Shown piece by piece: positions 1 to 4,717 of a stretch of 6,808 bases of DNA. The translations under genes were made by a program, and so were the position numbers. How positions within the stretch are numbered: the first letter of the stretch is position 1; every line of letters starts with the position of its first letter. Below the pieces are notes generated by a model that saw only the letters and a list, made by a program, of their open reading frames with translations, was not told where the DNA came from and did not search any database. This DNA is from Phycisphaerae bacterium (GTDB lineage: Bacteria; Planctomycetota; Phycisphaerae; WQYP01), in NCBI GenBank assembly GCA_013044065.1, contig JABEVA010000128.1:1-6808 (forward strand), given 5' to 3'.

Positions 1-1107
1 ATTCTAGAGGTGCGAGCCCCAGGGCGTGTCAACCTGATCGGCGAACATACCGATTATAATGATGGTTTCGTCTTTCCCATGGCTATTGAGCGGGTCACTG
101 CCATGGCGCTGCGCCGCCGAGGTGACCATGTTATTCGCTTGTTCAGTACTGCACAGCAGCAAATGGCCGTGTTTTCCATTGGGGGGCCGGTCAAAAAAGA
201 CCCGCCTGCATGGTCGCTTTACGCCAAGGGGGTCTGTGAGGCTCTGCGCCAAAAGGGGCATACCGGCCTGGGGGCTGATATTCTGGCTGAGAGTGATATT
301 CCGCTGGGCGGTGGACTTTCATCCAGCGCCGCTTTTGAGGTGGCGACGGCGCTAGCTCTGCTGAGTGCCTGGGGCCAAATCATGCCTCCGGTGGAAATGG
401 CCCTGGCCTGCCAATGGGCTGAGCATCATTATGCGGGAACGCCGTGCGGCATTATGGATCAATTTATTTCTGCCATGGCCAAGGCTGGTCACGCCATGTT
501 GCTGGATTGCCGCGATCAATCTCACCGCCAGATTCCACTGGATGATCCAACGGTTTGCGTTGTGATCGTCAACAGCCATGTCAAGCACGAACTGGTTGCT
601 GGGGAATACAAAGATCGCCGATCTCAGTGCCAAGCCGCCGTCGTCGCTTTGGCTAAGACGTATCCAATCGTGAAGGCCCTGCGTGATGTGACGATGCCCA
701 TGTTGCAGGAAGGGCAAGCCTCCATGGACCCGGTGGTGTTCAAGCGAGCTCGACACGTGGTAAGTGAAAATCAACGAGCTCTGGATTTTGCTGCAGCTTT
801 GCAGAAGCGGGATTACGCCGCATGTGGCCGTTTAATGTACGCTTCCCACACCAGTCTGCGTGATGACTATGCGGTTAGTTGTCCGGAACTTGATACTCTG
901 GTGGACCTGAGCCGCTCCGTCAGCGGGGTCTTCGGTGCGCGCATGACCGGCGGAGGCTTTGGGGGGTGTATTGTGGTGCTGGCCAAGAAAGAGGCGATTA
1001 CTCCATTGACGCATGTTTTGGAGCGGGAATATCCCTTGCGTTGCGGAAAAAAGCCGGGCATTTTTGCCACCGCTCCGGGACCGGGAGCGCATGTGGTTCG
1101 CGGTTGA
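1..1107 (+). CDS. galK: Galactokinase, 5'-truncated by the window edge
   Basis: This enzyme phosphorylates D-galactose with ATP to galactose-1-phosphate, the entry step of the Leloir pathway in the cytosol. The reading frame is open from base 1 (Ile-Leu-Glu) through a GTG at 10, but the galactokinase signature GRVNLIGEHTDY begins only five codons after that GTG. In E. coli GalK this motif lies about 25 residues from the N-terminus, so roughly 20 residues lie outside the window and the GTG is not the start. Visible family marks are: the signature (22-57) with its Arg at 25-27; the GHMP-kinase ATP loop PLGGGLSSSAA (301-333); the catalytic-base Asp in CGIMDQ (457-459); and the third GHMP motif GARMTGGGFGGC (934-969). 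The visible 368 residues plus the missing part fit the usual 380-390. It ends in TGA 25 bases before trpD, so the two are probably co-transcribed. No galT or galE is visible. Identification is secure. Confidence 0.96.
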   Translation: MLEVRAPGRVNLIGEHTDYNDGFVFPMAIERVTAMALRRRGDHVIRLFSTAQQQMAVFSIGGPVKKDPPAWSLYAKGVCEALRQKGHTGLGADILAESDIPLGGGLSSSAAFEVATALALLSAWGQIMPPVEMALACQWAEHHYAGTPCGIMDQFISAMAKAGHAMLLDCRDQSHRQIPLDDPTVCVVIVNSHVKHELVAGEYKDRRSQCQAAVVALAKTYPIVKALRDVTMPMLQEGQASMDPVVFKRARHVVSENQRALDFAAALQKRDYAACGRLMYASHTSLRDDYAVSCPELDTLVDLSRSVSGVFGARMTGGGFGGCIVVLAKKEAITPLTHVLEREYPLRCGKKPGIFATAPGPGAHVVRG

Positions 1108-1132
1108 TGGTGTCTTGCGTGGTCAAATTTGG

Positions 1133-2155
1133 ATGAGCATGAAAGATATCTTGGCAAAGCTGGTAGCTGGCGCAACACTTTCCGAGGCGGAAACCCAACA
1201 GGCATTTGAGCATCTTATCTCTGCGCAGGCGGAACCGGTTCAGGTAGGCGCATTTCTGGCCCTGCTGGCCATGCGTGAACCAACAGTGGACGAACTGGCT
1301 GGAGCGGCTCAGGTCATGCGTCGCTATGTTGTTCCGATTGAGGCTCCACCTGAGGTCATCGATACCTGCGGGACCGGCGGAACCGGGTCGCGCATTTTTA
1401 ATGTATCCACCGCCGCCGCTCTGGTCGCAGCCGCGTGCGGTGTGCCCGTCGCAAAGCATGGCAATCGAGCGGTGACCAGCCGCAGTGGTAGTGCCGACGT
1501 ATTACGGGTACTGGGGGTCCATGTGGAGGCATCTCCTGGCATCCAAAAAAAATGTCTGGAGCAGGTTGGCATCTGCTTCGCCTTTGCGCAGCAACATCAC
1601 CCGGCGATGCGTAATGTGGCCCACGCCCGCAAGGTGCTCGGTTTAGCTACAATCTTCAATCTCATGGGGCCGCTGATCAACCCCGCCGGTGCCAGAAGAC
1701 AACTTGCCGGGGTACCTAGACCAGCGCTGACCGAAAAAATACTTACCGCGTTGATGCGGCTGGGTGCCAAACGGGCCATGGTGGTTTGCGGGCAGGATCC
1801 CGCGGAGGGATTTCTCTGTGAGCTTTCCATAGGAGGCCCAACCCAAATATCCCTCTTCGATGGCAAGGATGTGCGCGGTTTTGCACTCGTACCTGAGGAT
1901 GTCGGATTGGCTACGGCAAAGTCCGATGCCCTACGGATTGATTCTCCCGCGGCGTCAGCAGGCCTGATCCGCGAGATACTCGCCGGTCAGGCTGGACCCG
2001 CTCGTGACATTGTCCTGCTGAATGCGGGTGCGGCTTTATGGGTGGCGGGGAAGGCTCAAAGTATTCGCGATGGGATAAAGATGGCCGCCGAGGCCATCGC
2101 TTCGCACCAAGCGCAAAACACTCTGGCCAATCTGGTACGCATCAGCCATAGTTAG
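1133..2155 (+). CDS. trpD: Anthranilate phosphoribosyltransferase
   Basis: TrpD transfers the phosphoribosyl group of PRPP to anthranilate, the second step of tryptophan synthesis after anthranilate synthase. From the ATG at 1133 it has 340 residues, normal for the family. PRPP-site motifs are clear: a GTGG loop (residues 80-83), FNVST (Asn90, Ser92, Thr93), and KHGNR (Lys108-Arg112) followed by a GSAD segment. Anthranilate-site features are HHPAM (155-159), Arg166 and GPLINP (179-184). Two Mg2+-linked acidic positions differ from the family: GTGGD is GTGGT (Thr84), and the DE pair is Cys229-Glu230, preceded by about four extra residues. The frame is open further upstream, with an ATG at 1091 that overlaps galK, but alignment of the N-terminal helix (MKDILAKL) favours 1133 or 1139. 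The ATG at 1139 has a GGA five bases upstream and is a real alternative. No other trp genes are in view. The family is certain; the start is not. Confidence 0.93.
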   Translation: MSMKDILAKLVAGATLSEAETQQAFEHLISAQAEPVQVGAFLALLAMREPTVDELAGAAQVMRRYVVPIEAPPEVIDTCGTGGTGSRIFNVSTAAALVAAACGVPVAKHGNRAVTSRSGSADVLRVLGVHVEASPGIQKKCLEQVGICFAFAQQHHPAMRNVAHARKVLGLATIFNLMGPLINPAGARRQLAGVPRPALTEKILTALMRLGAKRAMVVCGQDPAEGFLCELSIGGPTQISLFDGKDVRGFALVPEDVGLATAKSDALRIDSPAASAGLIREILAGQAGPARDIVLLNAGAALWVAGKAQSIRDGIKMAAEAIASHQAQNTLANLVRISHS

Positions 2156-2206
2156 CCATCGCTGGTACCTTGGAAGGGACCTGTAATCGGCGCTGCTTTT
2201 TCGTCC

Positions 2207-2221
2207 ACGGTCTGCCGTTTT
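2207..2221 (+). terminator. Possible weak terminator after trpD
   Basis: ACGG (2207-2210) and CCGT (2215-2218) can form a four-base-pair stem with a TCTG loop, followed by a short T run (2218-2221). The stem is too short for confident termination. The same bases also take part in another inverted repeat (CCGTT 2215-2219 with AACGG 2225-2229). It is listed because it is the only T-tailed hairpin between trpD and the groEL1 promoter. Confidence 0.2.
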
Positions 2222-2236
2222 GACAACGGACTGTCA
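2221..2236. promoter_or_regulatory. Inverted repeat TGACA-N6-TGTCA, candidate activator site
   Basis: TGACA (2221-2225) and TGTCA (2232-2236) form a perfect five-base inverted repeat separated by six bases. Its centre lies about 170 bases upstream of the predicted sigma-54 transcription start, a typical enhancer distance. It does not match the NtrC or NifA consensus as I know them, so the activator is unknown. TTGACA (2220-2225) also resembles a sigma-70 -35 box, but no good -10 follows at 16-18 bases. Confidence 0.35.
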
Positions 2237-2254
2237 TGTGTCGAGGGTTAATTC

Positions 2255-2269
2255 CTGCCAAGGAGGCAG
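2255..2269. promoter_or_regulatory. Inverted repeat CTGCC-N5-GGCAG, candidate activator site
   Basis: CTGCC (2255-2259) and GGCAG (2265-2269) form a perfect five-base inverted repeat around AAGGA. Its centre is about 138 bases before the predicted sigma-54 start. It could be a protein-binding site or simply a small hairpin; no ORF begins after the AAGGAGG it contains. Confidence 0.3.
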
Positions 2270-2274
2270 CATAG

Positions 2275-2284
2275 TTACATGTAA
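2275..2284. promoter_or_regulatory. Palindrome TTACATGTAA, candidate operator
   Basis: This is a perfect ten-base palindrome about 120 bases upstream of the predicted sigma-54 start. Its right half, TGTAA, recurs twice at 2316-2320 and 2326-2330, one helical turn apart. Clustered half-sites would suit a dimeric activator, but no known consensus was recognised and a ten-base palindrome can arise by chance. Confidence 0.3.
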
Positions 2285-2372
2285 AAGCTTCCGCAGATTG
2301 TTCTGGGTTTGATTTTGTAACATCCTGTAAAGATTAAGGCTTATGTTGTTTGACTGAGGTGGAAAAATAAGG

Positions 2373-2390
2373 TTGGCATCCGTCTTGCTT
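2373..2390 (+). promoter_or_regulatory. Sigma-54 (-24/-12) promoter for the chaperonin cluster
   Basis: The sequence TTGGCATCCGTCTTGCTT matches the sigma-54 consensus (YTGGCACG-N4-TTGCW) closely: TTGGCA around the -24 GG (2375-2376) and TTGCT around the -12 GC (2387-2388), with exactly ten bases between GG and GC as the factor requires. Transcription would start near 2400, leaving a leader of about 162 bases before groEL1. No competing sigma-70 promoter of similar quality was seen in the gap. Sigma-54 holoenzyme needs an ATP-driven enhancer-binding protein, so this implies signal-dependent activation of the downstream genes. The motif match is seen; its use in vivo is inferred. Confidence 0.72.
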
Positions 2391-2480
2391 AAGTGCTTCT
2401 GCGGTAGAGGCGGCTCTTCGGGCTATCCCGGCGACGTTCGAGGCCAACGCCTCTTTGGCAAAACCCATTGCAAGGGTGAG

Positions 2481-2513
2481 ATGCCCGTATCCGGTATGGT
2501 AAACCGGAAATGA
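2481..2513 (+). CDS. Possible 10-codon leader ORF in the groEL1 leader
   Basis: An ATG at 2481 opens the short frame MPVSGMVNRK and stops at TGA (2511-2513). AAGGG (2472-2476) lies four bases upstream of the ATG, with GGTGAG directly before it, which is close but usable as a Shine-Dalgarno. The frame covers both arms of the first CCGG hairpin and one arm of the competing hairpin, so a translating ribosome would change which hairpin forms. The peptide resembles nothing I recognise and has no run of a single amino acid. A frame this short may be chance. Confidence 0.22.
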   Translation: MPVSGMVNRK

Positions 2514-2547
2514 AACGCGGTGTTTCCGGCAGATAACTTACTCATAA

Positions 2548-2553
2548 AAGGAG
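2548..2553 (+). promoter_or_regulatory. Shine-Dalgarno fixing the groEL1 start
   Basis: AAGGAG lies eight bases upstream of the ATG at 2562. This decides the start of groEL1 over the in-frame GTG at 2520, which would add 14 residues not found in GroEL proteins. Confidence 0.85.
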
Positions 2554-2561
2554 TCCATAGA

Positions 2562-4271
2562 ATGGCAGTGAAGCAGATATCTTTCGATGAATCAGCTCGT
2601 AAAAGTTTGTTGGAAGGTGTAACGAAGCTGGCCGCGGCAGTAAAAAGCACGCTTGGGCCGCGCGGTCGTAATGCAATTTTGGACAAGGGCTGGGGTGCGC
2701 CAACGGTAACCAAAGATGGGGTAAGCGTTGCCGAAGAAATAGAGCTTCACAACAAATTTGAAAATGTCGGCGCACAACTGGTCAAAGAGGCAGCCACCAA
2801 AACCAGCGATGTGGCTGGTGATGGCACCACGACCGCCACGGTGCTCGCGGAAGCTGTTTTTAAGGAAGGCTATCGCAATCTCGCTGCCGGTGCGGATGCT
2901 AATGCGCTTGCTCGTGGGATCAACCGTGCCGTTGAGGCGGTGGTTCTGAATCTTAAAAAGCTCAGCAAGCCTCTCAATGTTGCGGATAAAAACGAAGTTG
3001 CCGATGTGGCCGCAGTCAGCGCCAATAATGACAAAGAAATTGGTTCGATTATGGCTGACGCCTTTCAAAAAGTGGGCAAGGACGGGGTCATTACCGTTGA
3101 AGAGGGTAAGTCTCTGGAAACCTACGTGAACGTGGTGGAAGGGATGCAATTTGATCGCGGTTACATTTCACCGAATTTTATCACCAATCAAGATGATATG
3201 ACCGTGGTCATGGAAAAACCTTATGTGCTGATTTACGAAGATAAAATCTCCAGCGCCACCAAGTTGGTGGCTATTCTGGAAAAAATTCAGCAGGCCAAGC
3301 GTTCACTGCTCATTATCGCAGAAGATGTTGAAGGTGAAGCCTTGGCCACGCTTGTCGTCAACAAGCTTCGCGGCATCTTAAGCGTGTGTGCGGTGAAAGC
3401 GCCTGGCTATGGTGATCGTCGTAAAGCCATGTTGGAGGATATAGCGGTTCTTACGGGCGGCAAAGCCATTATGAAAGACCTGGGTCTTGAACTTGATAAA
3501 GTCACCTTAAATGATCTTGGGCAGGCCCGCAAAATTGAAATCGACAACGACAACACCACTATTATCGAAGGTACGGGGCAGAGCAAGGCAATTCAGGGCC
3601 GCATTGAACAAATTCGCCGGGAAATTGCGGTCACCACCTCGGACTATGATCGTGAAAAGCTTCAGGAACGCTTGGCCAAACTGGCCGGTGGCGTAGCGCA
3701 AATCAATGTGGGAGCTGCCACCGAGTCGGAGATGAAAGAGAAGAAGGCTCGGGTAGAAGATGCGCTACATGCCACGCGAGCCGCAGTAGAAGAGGGCATT
3801 TTGCCTGGTGGCGGTACAGCGCTACTTCGCTCCATCGGCATTCTGGAGAATCTCGAAACAGATAGCCATGGTGAAGCCACGGGTGTGGAAATTATCCGTC
3901 GGGCTTTGCAAGAACCAACACGATGCATCGCTGAAAATGCTGGTGAGGAAGGCTCTGTGGTCGTCAAGAAAGTTCTTGCGGGCAAAGGTAATTTTGGCTT
4001 TAACGCCCTGAGCCTGCAATATGAACCGGATATGATTAAAGCCGGTATTATTACTCCGCTTAAGGTTGAGCGTAGTGCTCTACAAAATGCCGCCAGCGTG
4101 GCCACTTTGTTGCTTACGACCGATGCTATCATCGTTGAAAAGCCCAAGCCGAAGGGGGCTGCGGGCGGCGGTCCTGGCGGATCCGGAGGAATGGGTGGTA
4201 TGGGAGGCATGGGCGGTATGGGCGGTATGGGAGGAATGGGTGGCATGGGCGGTATGGATGGCATGATGTAA
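2562..4271 (+). CDS. groEL: 60-kDa chaperonin GroEL, paralog 1, with long GGM tail
   Basis: GroEL forms double seven-membered rings that enclose unfolded proteins in the cytosol under a GroES lid and use ATP to fold them. This copy has 569 residues, longer than the 548 of E. coli. ATPase marks are intact: TLGPRGRN (30-37), Asp52, GDGTTTA (86-92, Asp87), DYDREKLQERLAKLAGG, and Asp400 in VEDALHATRA (E. coli Asp398). The chaperonin signature AAVEEGILPGGG is present. In the apical domain GYISPNF has Asn205 where E. coli has Tyr203, and Val236 replaces Leu234; Phe206, Leu239 and the ALATLVVN helix are kept. The C-terminus is a Gly-rich linker, eight GGM repeats and DGMM. It lies first in the cluster behind a sigma-54 promoter, with groES 67 bases downstream. 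The changed binding surface suggests altered substrates or GroES affinity, but the protein should be an active ATPase. Confidence 0.97.
   Translation: MAVKQISFDESARKSLLEGVTKLAAAVKSTLGPRGRNAILDKGWGAPTVTKDGVSVAEEIELHNKFENVGAQLVKEAATKTSDVAGDGTTTATVLAEAVFKEGYRNLAAGADANALARGINRAVEAVVLNLKKLSKPLNVADKNEVADVAAVSANNDKEIGSIMADAFQKVGKDGVITVEEGKSLETYVNVVEGMQFDRGYISPNFITNQDDMTVVMEKPYVLIYEDKISSATKLVAILEKIQQAKRSLLIIAEDVEGEALATLVVNKLRGILSVCAVKAPGYGDRRKAMLEDIAVLTGGKAIMKDLGLELDKVTLNDLGQARKIEIDNDNTTIIEGTGQSKAIQGRIEQIRREIAVTTSDYDREKLQERLAKLAGGVAQINVGAATESEMKEKKARVEDALHATRAAVEEGILPGGGTALLRSIGILENLETDSHGEATGVEIIRRALQEPTRCIAENAGEEGSVVVKKVLAGKGNFGFNALSLQYEPDMIKAGIITPLKVERSALQNAASVATLLLTTDAIIVEKPKPKGAAGGGPGGSGGMGGMGGMGGMGGMGGMGGMGGMDGMM
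4185..4256 (+). repeat. Eight tandem GGM codon triplets in the groEL1 3' end
   Basis: Nine-base units of two glycine codons and ATG are repeated eight times and followed by one DGM unit. The glycine codons vary between units (GGA, GGT and GGC mixed), so the repeat is conserved at protein level rather than being a recent slippage product. In E. coli the tail has four GGM units; such tails project into the floor of the folding chamber. Confidence 0.9.
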
Positions 4272-4277
4272 TGCTGA

Positions 4278-4294
4278 ACGGCAACGGTTGCCGT
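4278..4294 (+). other. Hairpin between groEL1 and groES
   Basis: ACGGCAA (4278-4284) and TTGCCGT (4288-4294) form a perfect seven-base-pair stem with a three-base CGG loop. It is flanked by direct repeats of GCTGA (4273-4277 and 4295-4299) and followed, six bases on, by TTTTGTTT (4301-4308). The gap before the T run makes it a leaky terminator or a 3'-end-stabilising hairpin rather than a full terminator, since groES follows closely and has no evident promoter. Confidence 0.5.
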
Positions 4295-4338
4295 GCTGAA
4301 TTTTGTTTAAAACCTTCGTTTACAGGAGTATATCACAC

Positions 4339-4629
4339 ATGAAAATCAATCCATTAGAAGATCGTCTCGTTGTTAAACCAGGTGAAGCAGAGACCAAAAC
4401 CGCATCCGGGATTGTGTTGCCCGATTCGGCCAAGGAGAAACCTACTCGTGGTAAGGTGATCAGTGTAGGTCCAGGGAAAATGCTCGACAACGGAAGTCGC
4501 GCGCCGGTTGGCGTGAAGGTCGGCGAAGAGGTGTATTACGGAAAATACGCCGGCACTGAAGTGAAAGTCGACGACGAGGCGCTGGTTATTCTTCGCGAAA
4601 GCGATGTCTTGGGTGTATTAACCAAGTGA
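4339..4629 (+). CDS. groES: Co-chaperonin GroES
   Basis: GroES is the seven-membered lid that caps GroEL and triggers release of substrate into the closed chamber. The 96-residue length is standard. The N-terminus MKINPLEDRLVVKP is typical, and the mobile loop (about residues 16-32) keeps the GroEL-contacting Ile-Val-Leu at 25-27, the same positions as in E. coli. The C-terminal half has GEEVYYGKYAGTEVKVDDE and ends VLGVLTK, as expected. AGGAG (4324-4328) sits ten bases before the ATG and confirms this start; an upstream in-frame ATG-like start at 4303 would add 12 residues without family support. It is the only groES in view and lies between two groEL genes, so it may serve both. Confidence 0.97.
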   Translation: MKINPLEDRLVVKPGEAETKTASGIVLPDSAKEKPTRGKVISVGPGKMLDNGSRAPVGVKVGEEVYYGKYAGTEVKVDDEALVILRESDVLGVLTK

Positions 4630-4659
4630 CCTTCGGTGGAATCGCGCAATATGGCAGTA

Positions 4660-4682
4660 ACCACCGCCAATGGCTTGGTGGT
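4660..4682 (+). other. Hairpin between groES and groEL2
   Basis: ACCACC (4660-4665) pairs with GGTGGT (4677-4682), and the stem continues as GCC (4666-4668) with GGC (4672-4674), leaving a two-base TT bulge and an AAT loop: nine pairs in all. No T run follows, so it is not a standard terminator. It ends 35 bases before the groEL2 ATG and could act in mRNA processing, stability or translation. Confidence 0.5.
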
Positions 4683-4717
4683 CTAGTCTAAAGAACTTAC
4701 GAAAGAGGTAAATCATC

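Larger units (their letters stand above)
2156..2372. other. Non-coding stretch after trpD, upstream of the sigma-54 promoter
   Basis: No open frame with a start and coding character was seen here. It holds a weak hairpin (2207-2218), overlapping or adjacent inverted repeats (2215-2236, 2255-2269, 2275-2284), and a TGTAA direct repeat spaced exactly ten bases apart (2316-2320 and 2326-2330; another copy lies at 2280-2284). An A-rich run, GGAAAAATAA (2361-2370), lies just before the promoter. A clear rho-independent terminator for trpD is not visible. The position, 30 to 185 bases upstream of a sigma-54 promoter, is where enhancer-binding activators normally bind. Confidence 0.5.
2400..2561 (+). 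promoter_or_regulatory. Structured 5' leader of groEL1 with alternative hairpins
   Basis: In the first half, GCCTC at 2449-2453 can pair locally with GAGGC (2440-2444), or, extended to CGCCTCT (2448-2454), with AGAGGCG (2406-2412) across a CGGG-CTAT-CCCG hairpin (2419-2430). A third choice pairs GCCAA (2443-2447) with TTGGC (2455-2459). In the second half, ACCGGA (2503-2508) can pair with TCCGGT (2490-2495), while the overlapping CCGGAAA (2504-2510) can pair instead with TTTCCGG (2523-2529), 18 bases before the Shine-Dalgarno. These pairings exclude one another, as in attenuators or RNA switches. No known riboswitch or thermometer class was recognised. Confidence 0.4.

Noticed and set aside
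10..12. GTG at 10 as the galK start codon
   Set aside because: The galactokinase signature follows within five codons, far too close for the family, and the frame is open to base 1. The gene is simply cut by the window edge.
1013..1132. N-terminal extension of trpD (starts at 1013 or ATG 1091)
   Set aside because: It would overlap the galK coding region, and the extra residues (such as MWFAVDGVLRG) match nothing in TrpD. The family N-terminal helix begins at MSMKDIL. The ATG at 1091 does have GGGAG three bases upstream, so it is rejected on alignment rather than on ribosome site.
2220..2251. Sigma-70 promoter using TTGACA at 2220-2225
   Set aside because: A perfect -35 box, but no TATAAT-like sequence at 16-18 bases; GGTTAA at 2246 is 20 bases away and poor. 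The bases are better explained as part of an inverted repeat.
2207..2336. NifA upstream site (TGT-N10-ACA) for the sigma-54 promoter
   Set aside because: Each ACA in the region was checked for TGT ten bases upstream and none fits.
2520..2561. GTG start at 2520 for groEL1
   Set aside because: It adds 14 non-GroEL residues and has no Shine-Dalgarno. The ATG at 2562 has AAGGAG at ideal spacing and a typical N-terminus.
2156..2561. CIRCE operator (TTAGCACTC-N9-GAGTGCTAA) before groEL1
   Set aside because: Searched by eye in the gap and not found; the inverted repeats present have different sequence and spacing.
4185..4256. Nine-base tandem repeat as a non-coding satellite or CRISPR-like array
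   Set aside because: It is in frame and encodes the known GroEL Gly-Gly-Met tail; units are contiguous, without spacers.
3662..4264. Long minus-strand frame rich in Pro-Pro-Ile-Pro opposite the groEL1 tail
   Set aside because: It is the antisense shadow of the GGM repeats, with no ribosome site or recognisable domain.
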